DNA from: Treponema sp.
Lineage (GTDB): Bacteria; Spirochaetota; Spirochaetia; Treponematales; Breznakiellaceae
Direction of reading: 5' to 3'
Assembly: GCA_031265435.1 (NCBI GenBank)
Contig: JAISCR010000172.1
Coordinates: forward strand, 1 to 55,836
Length of the DNA stretch: 55,836 nt
In this document: piece by piece, positions 1 through 8,508 of the stretch
Layout: the number at the start of each line of letters is the position of its first letter
Position numbering within the stretch: the first letter of the stretch is position 1
Position numbers and translations under genes: made by a program
Notes under the pieces: generated by a model
What the model was told of the DNA's origin: nothing
The model's input: only the letters and a program-made list of their open reading frames with translations
Databases searched by the model: none

Positions 1-240
1 AAACGCGAACTCGACAGCATGAAAGATGTGGACAGGCATCTGAAACGGATGGAACTGATACGGGAACACCCTCCCGCGGAAGTGGCGGAGAAAAAGCTGG
101 TGGGAGCGATGGCAGGCGGGATTGTTGAGGCCGATGTCCGGCGTTACGCCTGGGAAAGAGGTTTTTTTGTGCTTGAACTAACCGGCGACGCGGTGGAGCT
201 TATTCCACCGCCGGAGGGATTTATGCCCCGGCAGTGGTAG
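1..240 (+). CDS. 3' end of a PD-(D/E)XK-nuclease-like hypothetical protein (partial)
   Basis: The reading frame is open from the first base of the window to the TAG at 238-240, so this is the C-terminal 79 residues of a gene that begins upstream; the ATG at 19 is probably internal. The fragment begins with a charged helix and ends in a compact segment with the pattern GGIVEADVRRYAWERGFFVL followed by an acidic beta-like stretch. From memory this tail resembles the end of DUF3782/PD-(D/E)XK nuclease-like proteins that are common in spirochaetes and cyanobacteria, where a coiled coil precedes the nuclease fold. The catalytic residues would lie outside the window, so the family call is tentative. 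The minus-strand gene that follows converges on it with a 29-base gap. Confidence 0.5.
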   Translation, partial: KRELDSMKDVDRHLKRMELIREHPPAEVAEKKLVGAMAGGIVEADVRRYAWERGFFVLELTGDAVELIPPPEGFMPRQW

Positions 241-269
241 GCGGCCCGGCGCTCTTTTTTGGAAAGACC

Positions 270-1769
270 CTATTTTTTGCTTTTGTAAAACACGCTGAAC
301 TGCCGTTGATATTCGGCCGCGTATTTGTCGATGCCGGCGTTTTTAAGCCGCCGCTGGAACTCGGGATAGGCCGTGTCATATTCGGCAAAACCCAAAACGA
401 TCTGCGGGGCGTATTCGTTCACAACCGCCGTGATCTGGGCATATTCAACCTTTACCGGCTCCGCGTCAAAGATAAAACCGATGTCCTTCTGTAAAATCGC
501 GCCGTCGTTCCAATGCCGGTAGTCATTGATTACCGCATCGTCAATAACCGCGTCGAAGCGCTGCCAGGGTACATAGTTCGGCGCCCATTCGGGCAGGAAG
601 ACCTGGTTTGACGGCCTTGATGCAAGCTTGCCATTGGCATCCAGCGTATAGTCCCTGCCGTTAATTCCGTAGACCAGGTAGTCATACGTGGCCTGGTCCG
701 AATAGAGCAGGTCAATTACTCTGAGGTAGTCCTCCGGGTGGGCCGAATTGGCGGAAATCTGGAAAGCCGTGGAATAGGTTCCCCGGGAAATCTTTGGCCG
801 GTTCCTGGTTTCGCCGATAAAGAAACAGCGAAGTTTCGCATTGGGATTGGCAAGCCGCTGGGCCGGCAGGTCTTCCCAGGGGCGGCCCGCGTTGCCGTTG
901 CGGAAAAGCGCCTGGCCCGCAGTCCACTTGGAAGCGGCTATGGTACTGTCGGAGAGTACCTGGGGGTCGATGATGCCCATCCGGTTCCACCTGCGGGCAA
1001 TGGCGGCGTATTTTTTAAACTCATCGGATTCAAAGTAACTCCACACCTGATCCGTATTCGCCGAGGCATCGGTAATAATCAGCTCATTGAGGAAAAGCAA
1101 ATTCTTGCTGCCGAGATAACCGGAAAGCAGTTTCGCCGCTCCGAGGGTATCCGTGGGGGCCCCTTCCGCGTAGCCGGTATAATCGGGGTAAAGCCTTTTC
1201 GCGGCGGTGTAGAAAGACTCAAGCTCCTCCAGGGTGGTAATTTCCTTCATCCCAACCTGTTCAAGTATATCCTGCCGCACCGCAACTGCGTACCACTCGG
1301 AGGCGTTGGGCTTGTTGCCGATTGGCAGAGCGTAGCACTTGCCGTCCTGGGAAAAGGCGGTAAACGAATCCGCGTCGATTTTCGCCTTTACGTTTGGCGC
1401 GTAGGTGTTGATCATTTGATCGGTAATTTCGAGCAGATACCCTTTGCTTACAAAACGCGGCAGTTCGGGCGTACCGGTCCAGGTGGCAAAATCCTCACCG
1501 TTTGCGTACCGCAGCTCGATGCCCGGCCCGACGTATTCGGACCATGGCAGTACCTGCAGATCAACGGTAAGGTCGCCCAGGCCCTTATCCTGCAAAAGTT
1601 TTGGCAGATCATTGGCCATATACTGGACCATCCGGTCGGTTTTATCGCCAAAGATGATAAAAGTAACGGTACGCTTTCCGCCCGCCGCCGCTTGCTGTCT
1701 TCCGCCTGCCGAAAATACCGGACCGGCGGCCAGCACAAAAACTGTTAACGCAAAAAGAAACTTTTTCAT
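270..1769 (-). CDS. extracellular solute-binding protein, Lpl-type oligosaccharide ABC transporter
   Basis: A 499-residue binding protein that would capture an oligosaccharide in the periplasm and deliver it to the two permeases encoded just upstream. It starts with a typical signal peptide (MKKFLFALTVFVLAAGPVFS, then AGGRQ) and has the length and mixed alpha/beta character of the LplA-like family 1 binding proteins. The ATG at 1769 follows a perfect ribosome site (AGGAGG, then six bases). There is no cysteine at the end of the signal sequence, so unlike most spirochaete binding proteins it would be released as a soluble periplasmic protein rather than lipid-anchored. It is the last gene of a minus-strand cluster: AraC/GH39 remnant, permease, permease, binding protein. 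No ATPase is present, which is usual for Lpl systems that share a common MsmK-like ATPase. Substrate is inferred only from context. Confidence 0.85.
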   Translation of the reverse strand: MKKFLFALTVFVLAAGPVFSAGGRQQAAAGGKRTVTFIIFGDKTDRMVQYMANDLPKLLQDKGLGDLTVDLQVLPWSEYVGPGIELRYANGEDFATWTGTPELPRFVSKGYLLEITDQMINTYAPNVKAKIDADSFTAFSQDGKCYALPIGNKPNASEWYAVAVRQDILEQVGMKEITTLEELESFYTAAKRLYPDYTGYAEGAPTDTLGAAKLLSGYLGSKNLLFLNELIITDASANTDQVWSYFESDEFKKYAAIARRWNRMGIIDPQVLSDSTIAASKWTAGQALFRNGNAGRPWEDLPAQRLANPNAKLRCFFIGETRNRPKISRGTYSTAFQISANSAHPEDYLRVIDLLYSDQATYDYLVYGINGRDYTLDANGKLASRPSNQVFLPEWAPNYVPWQRFDAVIDDAVINDYRHWNDGAILQKDIGFIFDAEPVKVEYAQITAVVNEYAPQIVLGFAEYDTAYPEFQRRLKNAGIDKYAAEYQRQFSVFYKSKK

Positions 1770-1809
1770 AGTTCCCTCCTATAATTTTTACCGGCGTAAG
1801 GTGCGGCCT

Positions 1810-2715
1810 TCAGCCTTTCACCGCGCCGATAATGATACCCTTAACAAAATACTTCTGCACAAACGGATATACGAGAATCACCGGGCCTATAGCCAACACA
1901 CTCATTGCCATACGGGCGGTTTGAAGCGGCGGCTGTATACGCGACGCCATTGAGTTATTCGCGTTGGTTACAAGGTACTGTATATTGCTCATCATCCGGT
2001 AAAGCATATATTGCAGCGTATCAAGGTTGTCCCTTGAAAGCAGCATCAGGGGCAGATAAAAATCATTCCAGAAACTCAGCGCGTAAAAAAGAGCGATGGT
2101 AACAAGGCCGGTCTGCGAAAGAGGCATAACGATTCTGAAAAAGACCGCGGCGTTTCCCGCTCCGTCAATGCGGGCCGATTCATAGATGGAAGCGGGAATG
2201 GTGCGGAGGTAGTTCCGCATGAGAAACATGTTAAACACGTTCATTGCGTAGGGAACGATGAGCCCGGTAAGGCTGTTCTGCAGGCCGTAATACCGTGTGC
2301 AGAGGATGTACCAGGGGAGCATTCCCCCGTTGAAAAGCATGGTAAAATAGGCGAAGAAGGCGAATTTGTTGGCGTGCTTAAAACCCGGCACCGAGATGAC
2401 ATAGGCGTACATGGCGGTAACTATCACCGACACAACGGTTCCAAGAACGGTTACGGTAATGGAAGTGCGGTACGCCAGGAGTATCATGTTTCTGCGCTGG
2501 GAAAGCATAAAGGTAAACGTATCCAGCGTGGGCTTGCGGGGAATGAGGGAGAAGCCGGAGGCGGTAACCGCCGACTCTGTGGAAAAGGACGCGGAAAACG
2601 CGAGAACCAGCGGATACAGACACATCAGCGCGAAAAGAGATACAAATGTGTAAAAAAACGCCGTTAAGATTTTTTCGCTTTTTGAATATGCCTTAATTGT
2701 TCTTCTCTTTTTCAT
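1810..2715 (-). CDS. carbohydrate ABC transporter permease, LplC/YtcP type
   Basis: A 301-residue inner-membrane permease of the MalG-like branch. Six hydrophobic segments are visible, and the cytoplasmic EAA loop that contacts the ATPase is present (ESARIDGAGNAAVFFRIVMP, near residues 185-205). The protein ends in KGIIIGAVKG, the usual short C-terminus of this family. An upstream in-frame start at 2751 would overlap the preceding permease; the ATG at 2715 is preferred because AGAAAGG sits six bases before it. The gene lies 22 bases downstream of the other permease and 40 bases upstream of the binding protein, so the three are very likely co-transcribed. Polysaccharide-fragment uptake is inferred from the family and from the GH39 remnant upstream. 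Confidence 0.88.
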   Translation of the reverse strand: MKKRRTIKAYSKSEKILTAFFYTFVSLFALMCLYPLVLAFSASFSTESAVTASGFSLIPRKPTLDTFTFMLSQRRNMILLAYRTSITVTVLGTVVSVIVTAMYAYVISVPGFKHANKFAFFAYFTMLFNGGMLPWYILCTRYYGLQNSLTGLIVPYAMNVFNMFLMRNYLRTIPASIYESARIDGAGNAAVFFRIVMPLSQTGLVTIALFYALSFWNDFYLPLMLLSRDNLDTLQYMLYRMMSNIQYLVTNANNSMASRIQPPLQTARMAMSVLAIGPVILVYPFVQKYFVKGIIIGAVKG

Positions 2716-2737
2716 ACGATACCTTTCTTCCATCGTC

Positions 2738-3700
2738 CTAAAACAGCGCATTTTCCCTGTCGATTTTTCGCAGGATCGAATTACTGACCATTACCAGAAT
2801 AAAGCCAACCACGGACTGATACAGTGATATTGCGGAGGAGAACGCAAGTTCCCCTGACCGTATGCCGGACCGGTACACAAACACATCAATAATATCGGTT
2901 ACGGGCAGCAGGGCCGGATTAAGGTTTGTCAAGCCCATGATCATGGTCAGGTTTCCGCGCAGCATACCGCCGAGGGACAGCATAAAAAGCATAATCACTG
3001 TGGGACGCAGCATGGGCAGGGTTATCGCCGTAATCTGCTTCCATTTGCCCGCGCCGTCTACCATAGCCGCTTCGTAATAGGTCGGGTCAATGCCCGTGAG
3101 AGCGGCGTAATAACTGATGGAAGAATACCCCGCCTGATTCCATACCTGGCAGATTACCAGAATAGTCCACCAGTAATTCGGGTTTCCGTAAAAGTCGACG
3201 CGCCGGCCTCCAAAAAAGGCTATGATACTATTCAGCGTTCCCAGGTTGTAGTTCAGTACCGACTGTAAAATTGAACCAAAGGCCATCCATGAAATAAAAA
3301 ACGGAAAAAACATGATGCTTTGGGTGATTTTTACGAAATTACGTCTCTTAATATCGGCCAGCATGACGGCCAGGGCTGCGGAAACCACCGTTGTAACGCC
3401 AAAGTACAACAGGTTAAGAAAAACAGTGTTCCTTGTGGCGCGGAGGGCCCGGTCGAAACTGTTAAAGAAAAACAGAAAGTTCTGGAAAAGCGGTTCCGCC
3501 CAGGGACTGCCGAAAATGCCTCCGCGGAAGTTGTAATTCTTGAATACCAGTATGAGTCCCGCCATGGGAAAATAGCAGAAGGCCAGCAGAAACACTACCC
3601 CCGGCAGCGCAAATACATAAAGGGAACCGTCCCGTTTGAGCGCATTGAGAAAAGAAACTCCCACACCGGCTTTTGACCGCCCCGCCTTCAACTGTTTCAT
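2738..3700 (-). CDS. carbohydrate ABC transporter permease, LplB type
   Basis: A 320-residue permease of the LplB/MalF-like group, with a cytoplasmic N-terminus, a first membrane segment near residues 30-50 (YVFALPGVVFLLAFCYFPMA), further segments, and the EAA loop YYEAAMVDGAGKWKQITAIT near residues 205-225. It forms the heterodimeric channel with the next gene. No Shine-Dalgarno sequence lies before the ATG at 3700; instead a TATAAT ends six bases before it, suggesting a leaderless transcript. Hence the transporter genes may have their own promoter, independent of the damaged regulator upstream. The ATPase is not encoded here. Confidence 0.87.
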   Translation of the reverse strand: MKQLKAGRSKAGVGVSFLNALKRDGSLYVFALPGVVFLLAFCYFPMAGLILVFKNYNFRGGIFGSPWAEPLFQNFLFFFNSFDRALRATRNTVFLNLLYFGVTTVVSAALAVMLADIKRRNFVKITQSIMFFPFFISWMAFGSILQSVLNYNLGTLNSIIAFFGGRRVDFYGNPNYWWTILVICQVWNQAGYSSISYYAALTGIDPTYYEAAMVDGAGKWKQITAITLPMLRPTVIMLFMLSLGGMLRGNLTMIMGLTNLNPALLPVTDIIDVFVYRSGIRSGELAFSSAISLYQSVVGFILVMVSNSILRKIDRENALF

Positions 3701-3706
3701 GGGAGT

Positions 3707-3736
3707 ATTATATTTTTTGCTATGGATAACCGTCTA
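3707..3736 (-). promoter_or_regulatory. candidate promoter with leaderless start for the lplB-type permease
   Basis: On the minus strand TAGACG (3736-3731), an 18-base spacer and a perfect TATAAT (3712-3707) precede the permease ATG (3700) by exactly six bases. Transcription would start at or next to the A of the start codon. No ribosome site is visible. The same spacing recurs at four other genes in the window. Confidence 0.45.
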
Positions 3737-3843
3737 TTGCTTTTTTTGCCGACATTCTTCTCTTTTTTTGCGATTCCGGCGCGGTCAATAAAAAGGACCG
3801 CCCTATATGGCGTAATCGGTTCTCATTTTTTGCGTTTTTGTGG

Positions 3844-5767
3844 TTATTGTGTTTTTGCGATGGAGCGCAGTTTTAGGAGGGTAAAGCCGAAGGGTTCGAC
3901 TGTTTCTTCCAGGACAAGGCAGGAATTCGAGACTGTCAAAATTTCCATGCTCATTTCCGGTGTGCATTGACCGCGCAGGAGATTGCGCTGTTCGGAATTT
4001 AATGCGCCAAGGGCGCCGTTTTTCAGCCAGAGATCGAAGATGCTCCCGCGGCCGCGGTTAAACACCGTCTTTTCCGCCACATAATCGCCGGGAGAAAAAC
4101 CGCTCAGTCTGATGCTGAAACACAGGGGCCGGGCCCCGCCGAACGCCGCATAGCGTTCATAAAAATCATCCAGGACGCTTTCACCGGAGGCATAGGACTC
4201 TTTGTAGTGTACGTAGTTCCAGCACAGAACCTGTACTTCTCCCGCCGCCGGTGAATACGCGGCGATATAATCTTCACCCTGGGAAAGCACTTCTTCCCCC
4301 AAAGCAAAAAGGGCGCGAAACGCATGGTACTGCGGTTTCCTGAAGCCCGACATACTCAAAAGGCCGAAGCCTCCGTGAAATTCATTGGGATCAAGGCCGT
4401 GTTCCTCAAAGCGGTCGGTAAAACATGGTGGTTTCGCCCGAGGCAAGTGTCGAAGGCATAAACGAAAATTCAATAAAAGGCCGTACGTTTAGTTCCATAA
4501 GAAAATCAAGAACATCATCGATGTACAGCCAGTTAAAGCGGCCGTCGTCCAGCGCAACGCACATGACATCATCGAAGATCCCGTGAAAACGTACATATTC
4601 AAACGGCATTTCTTTTATGAGAAGGCGGAATTGTTCCTGTACTTCCCTGCGCAGAAAATCGCTTGCCCGGGCGGTTCCAATCATCTTTCGAAAATATGCG
4701 TCAAGTTTTCCCGCGCTTTTCCTTACATCCGCTTCTATGGTTCTGGCAGTGAATTTTTTTGCGTTGTCCGGAGTCTTTGCATCCGTTTTTCTTTCTTCCG
4801 CTTCTTCCCCATCGGAGGCGCGGTAAAGGGCGTGGGGAATTACGATATGGCCCTGATAATTCACATAACTGCCCAGATGTGTTTTTTCGGACGCCGGAAG
4901 TTCGGGCTCCGCGCCTCCGTGGACGAATTTACGGTACTCGCTGGGGCTGCAGCCGACAATTTCCCTGAATACGCGGTTAAAAGTTTTCGTGTTGGCAAAA
5001 CCGCTGCGGGAGAGGATGTCTATAACGGCATCGTCCGTCGCGGCAAGGCTTTGTTTTGCCATGGTTACCTTTACATAGTTGAGATACTGCAAATAGGTCA
5101 TCCCCATGGTCCGGGTAAAAAAATGTGAAAGATAGTAGGGGCTCACATAAACTATTTCGGCAATTTCATTCAGGGAAGGGCTTTCCGCATAATGTTCATT
5201 AACAAAGCCGAGAACCTTTTTCAGCCTGTCATAGTTGCGGTTATAATCGGAGGAAGTTTCGTTTTTTGGGAACTCTGAAGAAATGTTCTCACAAAAGTGG
5301 CGCAAAAGAAGGGCGACGATAAGCCCGCAGAAACCATGAATAACCGCGGGTTTTGCCTCCCTTTCATTTTGTTCTTCATCCATGACGAGGAGCAGGTACT
5401 TTCTGATTTCTTCCGCCTCAGGTCCTTCTATGCGGTCCAGAAAACGCAGGGAATTAATATGCGCGGACATGGTACGGAAAAACTGCACGCTGATTTGAAG
5501 CATAAACACAATATGTTCCCTGCTGTCGGTCGAATCCACGGAATTTACGGCATGGATCTCTGTTGAGTTTATGACGGCGATTTCCCCCTGCCGCAGAAGA
5601 CGCTTTACCCCGCCGTATTCCACGAGCAGATCTCCCTGGCAGGCGAAAACAATTTCTATCTCGTTGTGCCAGTGGGGAAACGTGGAAACCAGATTTGTTA
5701 TAATGGGTTTAACGCCGTCTGAGTTCCCGTACTGAACCTGTTCGAAATTCGTTTTGTTCATGTCCAC
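3844..5767 (-). pseudogene. AraC-family regulator fused to GH39 glycoside hydrolase domain, broken by internal deletion and frameshift
   Basis: Two minus-strand frames are pieces of one gene. The first (5767-4406, GTG or the ATG at 5761) encodes an AraC cupin sensor (FPHWHNEIEIVF near residue 30), a double helix-turn-helix DNA-binding domain (about residues 185-285, ending GCSPSEYRKF) and the start of a GH39 barrel (EYVRFHGIFDD, then RPFIEFSFMPSTLASGE) before a TGA. The second, in another frame (to 3844), resumes with TDRFEEHG and FHGGFGLLSMSGFRKPQYHAF, the C-terminal part of the same fold. On the order of 150-200 residues are missing between them, including where GH39 enzymes carry the catalytic glutamates. 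A single sequencing error cannot explain this. The regulatory half is intact and may still act on the transporter genes downstream. AraC-GH39 fusions are known in Firmicutes-like sugar loci; the enzyme half here must be inactive. Confidence 0.82.
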
Positions 5768-5844
5768 GATGCGGCGGCTCCAATACCGGCATGTATTCTA
5801 CCCCATAAGGCGGAAAATCGTAAAGAGATCGGAGATCGTGTTGA

Positions 5845-5873
5845 TTGATTAGAATCCTCTTTTTTCGTATTAT
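5845..5873 (+). promoter_or_regulatory. candidate leaderless promoter of def
   Basis: TTGATT (5845-5850), a 17-base spacer and TATTAT (5868-5873) stand directly before the def ATG at 5880, with six bases between the -10 box and the ATG. No clear ribosome site is present between them, so the transcript probably starts at the start codon. Confidence 0.5.
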
Positions 5874-5879
5874 TAAAGA

Positions 5880-6389
5880 ATGAAAATACTCATCCTGGGC
5901 GATGAACTCCTTCGCCAAAAGGCTGTACCGGTAAAAAAAATCAATAAAAGCACGGAAGAGTTTGCCCGGAATCTTGTTGAAGCCCTGCATGAGGGGAAGG
6001 GTATAGGCCTTGCGGGGCCCCAGGTGGGGGTTTTGGAACGGATCTTTGCGGTTCATGTGGAGGGAGACGTGCCGCGGATCTTCATCAATCCTTCGATTCT
6101 GGAAACTTCCCAGGAACTTGTCAAATATGAAGAAGGGTGTCTCTCTATACCGGGAGTCTACGCCGATGTTGTCCGCCCCAAAACCGTAAAAGTCCAGGCA
6201 TGGAACGAAAGAGGCCGGCCTTTCACCCTGGAAGCAGACGGAATTCTTGCCAGGGTGATTCAGCATGAGTACGATCATCTTGAAGGGGGGCTGTTTATCG
6301 ACCGGCTTTCGGAAGAGAAGCGGGAAAGGATTCTTGCCAAAATGGCCAGGGCGGAAAGCCGGGAAAAACGCAAACACCGGAAGGTTTAG
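5880..6389 (+). CDS. def: peptide deformylase
   Basis: A 169-residue metalloenzyme that removes the formyl group from the N-terminal methionine of new proteins in the cytoplasm. All three family motifs are present: GIGLAGPQVG (about residues 41-50), EGCLSIPG with the metal ligand Cys87, and QHEYDHLEG with metal ligands His129 and His133 and catalytic Glu130. Length is normal. It lies nine bases upstream of fmt, so formylation and deformylation of methionine are encoded together, an arrangement common in bacteria. It stands divergent from the AraC/GH39 gene, and a promoter with leaderless geometry is visible just upstream. Confidence 0.97.
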   Translation: MKILILGDELLRQKAVPVKKINKSTEEFARNLVEALHEGKGIGLAGPQVGVLERIFAVHVEGDVPRIFINPSILETSQELVKYEEGCLSIPGVYADVVRPKTVKVQAWNERGRPFTLEADGILARVIQHEYDHLEGGLFIDRLSEEKRERILAKMARAESREKRKHRKV

Positions 6390-6397
6390 GAGCGGAG

Positions 6398-7378
6398 ATG
6401 CGGATCATCTATGCAGGAAGCCCTGCCATCGCGGTTCCCGTGCTGGAGGCTCTGTTTCCTCCCGGAGACGAGGTTCTGGAACTGGCCGGCGTTCTTACCA
6501 ATCCGGACAGACCCAGAGGCCGCAGCGGAAGGCCCGAACCCAGCGATGCGGGAGAAGCCGTGGAAAAGTTCACTTCCGCCTGTCCGGCGCTGTCTCCGAT
6601 TCCCGTCTTCAAATTTGAAAAAACGGGAGCCGAGGCGCGGGAGGCCGTTGCCGTCTTAAAGCCGGATATTCTTGTTTCCTTTGCCTATGGCCGCATATTC
6701 GGGCCCAAATTCTTAAGCCTCTTTCCCCTGGGAGGGATCAATATACATCCGAGTCTCCTTCCAAAATACCGGGGGGCCTCGCCTATCCCCCAGGCGATCC
6801 TTAACCGGGACAGTGAAACGGGGATTTCCGTCCAGAAGCTTGCCCTCAGGATGGATTCGGGGGATATACTCCTCCAGACACGGATTCCTCTGGATGGAAG
6901 GGAGACCACGGAAAGCCTCTCCCATGTTGTTGGGGAGAAGGCCGCGTTGCTGCTTCCGCCCCTTCTGCGCCGTATCGCCGCCGGAGAGTCGCGGTCTTTG
7001 CCCCAGGATGAAGGAGAGGCCTCGTACTGCAGCCTTATTGAAAAGGATTCAGGCAGGATCGATTGGAAACGTTCCGCCGTGGAAATAGACGCGATGATTC
7101 GGGCCTATACTCCCTGGCCTCTTTCCTGGACTATGGAAGGGGAGCGGAAGCTGATCATTCTGGAGGGTGTTCCGGACAATGCGGGGAATGTCCGGCCGGA
7201 AAACGTTTCCGCGGAACCGGGGAAGGTTCTGGGCGTAGACAAGAAGCGGGGCATACTGATACAAACTGGAGAAGGAATACTCGTTGTCTCAGGTCTCCAG
7301 TACCAGGCCCGCAAGGCCCTGGGTTTTCAGGCCTTTCTCAACGGCGAACGGCATTTTTTAAGTGCAAAACTTGAATAG
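6398..7378 (+). CDS. fmt: methionyl-tRNA formyltransferase
   Basis: A 326-residue cytoplasmic enzyme that transfers a formyl group from 10-formyl-tetrahydrofolate to initiator Met-tRNA. It begins MRIIYAGSPAIAVPVL, the usual Rossmann start, and has the formyl-transferase signature region (NIHPSLLPKYRGASPIPQAI near residues 113-132, then DSGDILLQ). The C-terminal OB-like domain follows from about residue 210 and ends with GFQAFLNGERHF. A ribosome site (GGAGCGG) precedes the ATG at 6398, and the gene follows def closely. An inverted-repeat element (7381-7416) sits directly after its stop codon. Confidence 0.96.
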   Translation: MRIIYAGSPAIAVPVLEALFPPGDEVLELAGVLTNPDRPRGRSGRPEPSDAGEAVEKFTSACPALSPIPVFKFEKTGAEAREAVAVLKPDILVSFAYGRIFGPKFLSLFPLGGINIHPSLLPKYRGASPIPQAILNRDSETGISVQKLALRMDSGDILLQTRIPLDGRETTESLSHVVGEKAALLLPPLLRRIAAGESRSLPQDEGEASYCSLIEKDSGRIDWKRSAVEIDAMIRAYTPWPLSWTMEGERKLIILEGVPDNAGNVRPENVSAEPGKVLGVDKKRGILIQTGEGILVVSGLQYQARKALGFQAFLNGERHFLSAKLE

Positions 7379-7380
7379 AC

Positions 7381-7416
7381 TTGTTCCGAAACCGGCCGTG
7401 GTTTTGGAACAGGCTC
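7381..7416. repeat. inverted-repeat element, copy A
   Basis: Arms 7381-7393 (TTGTTCCGAAACC) and 7400-7412 (GGTTTTGGAACAG) form a hairpin with a six-base loop and one G-T type mismatch; the right arm continues as GCTC. It lies between fmt and the PASTA gene. It shares TTTTGGRRYAGGCTCA with the copies at 10061 and 48191. It could act as an attenuator or a processing site inside the operon. Confidence 0.6.
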
Positions 7417-7435
7417 AGGGAACATAAGGATACGT

Positions 7436-8485
7436 ATGGGTTTATTCAAACTTGATCTTGATTCGATGGAAAATTATGTGGGGAACCATCTCAGGCTCTT
7501 CATCAGCATGGCTATCGGTATTCTTGTCTTTGTCGGCATTGTGGCCCTTTCAATTTTCTTTGCTTCGGTCCGCGGCGCCGAGGAAACCATGGTTCCCGAA
7601 GTGCGGGGCAAGGAACTTACCGGCGCCCTCATGGAACTTCAGGTAAAGGAACTTTACCCCAGGATTCAGCTCCGCTATTCCCAGTCCGCCCTGGATAAGG
7701 GGATAATTCTCGAACAGGAACCGGCCGCGGGTACCATTGTCAAGGCCGGCCGGCGTATCCGTCTCGTGGTAAGCCAGGGGATACTGATTAGCCGGGTGGA
7801 AAGCTACATAGGCCGCAATGTTGATGATGTCAGAATGGAGATTCAAACCCTCAATGCCGCGTCGGGAAGCGCCGCGCCTCTTCTCAGCCTGAAAGAACCT
7901 TTTATATATGAATATTCCTCCGAACCTGCGGGATTGATTCTGCAGCAGTCTCCGCTGCCCGGCACGGACATTTCCGGCCCGGCGGTACTGGAATTTGCGG
8001 TAAGTCTGGGATCTGAAAACGCGATGGTGCGTGTGCCCGGCCTGGTAAATATGAGCGTGGGCGAGGCCCTTGAAGCCGTGGGAAAAACAGGACTGGACTT
8101 TGTGTTCAGTGTCCGGCCGCAGGAGGAAGGAGAGGCGGCTCTTCTCGTCGTCCGTCAGCGCCCCGCGGGGGATACGGAAGTTCCCAATAACAGCACACTT
8201 GAGATTACGGTTGCTTCTCCTTCACAGTCCCCGGATGATTATGTGTTCGGCCTTTTCCGGTATTCTATACCCAAAAATCCCTATCCGCTGCCGGTCAAAC
8301 TTGAGGCCCTTTTCCCTTCCGGGGAACGCGTCACGCTGGGAGAGATAAACTATGCGGGCGGGGATTTTACCCTGCCCTACGAACTTCCCCGCGACACGGA
8401 ACTTATTCTTTCCATGATAGACCGTGAACTGTACCGGGAGCGTGTAGCCTTATTACCACTAGAGTTAGAGTTGTTCGAAAACTGA
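7436..8485 (+). CDS. membrane-anchored PASTA-domain protein
   Basis: A 349-residue protein with a short cytoplasmic N-terminus, one membrane segment (about residues 22-44, LFISMAIGILVFVGIVALSI) and a periplasmic part made of about three PASTA repeats. These show the family pattern of VPEVRGKELTGA (about residue 53), a degenerate middle repeat around 115-190 that ends in LILQQSPLPGT, and VPGLVNMSVGEALE (about residue 200). PASTA modules bind peptidoglycan fragments or muropeptides; usually they are attached to a Ser/Thr kinase or a penicillin-binding protein, but neither catalytic domain is here. The ATG at 7436 follows AAGGA by six bases. The gene follows fmt in the same direction. The last 85 residues, outside the repeats, are not recognised. 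A cell-wall sensing or scaffold role is inferred. Confidence 0.82.
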   Translation: MGLFKLDLDSMENYVGNHLRLFISMAIGILVFVGIVALSIFFASVRGAEETMVPEVRGKELTGALMELQVKELYPRIQLRYSQSALDKGIILEQEPAAGTIVKAGRRIRLVVSQGILISRVESYIGRNVDDVRMEIQTLNAASGSAAPLLSLKEPFIYEYSSEPAGLILQQSPLPGTDISGPAVLEFAVSLGSENAMVRVPGLVNMSVGEALEAVGKTGLDFVFSVRPQEEGEAALLVVRQRPAGDTEVPNNSTLEITVASPSQSPDDYVFGLFRYSIPKNPYPLPVKLEALFPSGERVTLGEINYAGGDFTLPYELPRDTELILSMIDRELYRERVALLPLELELFEN

Positions 8486-8508
8486 ATTTTCTGAACAACA
8501 GCCGTCCC

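Noticed and set aside
738..1748. 336-codon plus-strand frame opposite the Lpl-type binding protein
   Set aside because: Antisense shadow of a clear gene with signal peptide and perfect ribosome site.
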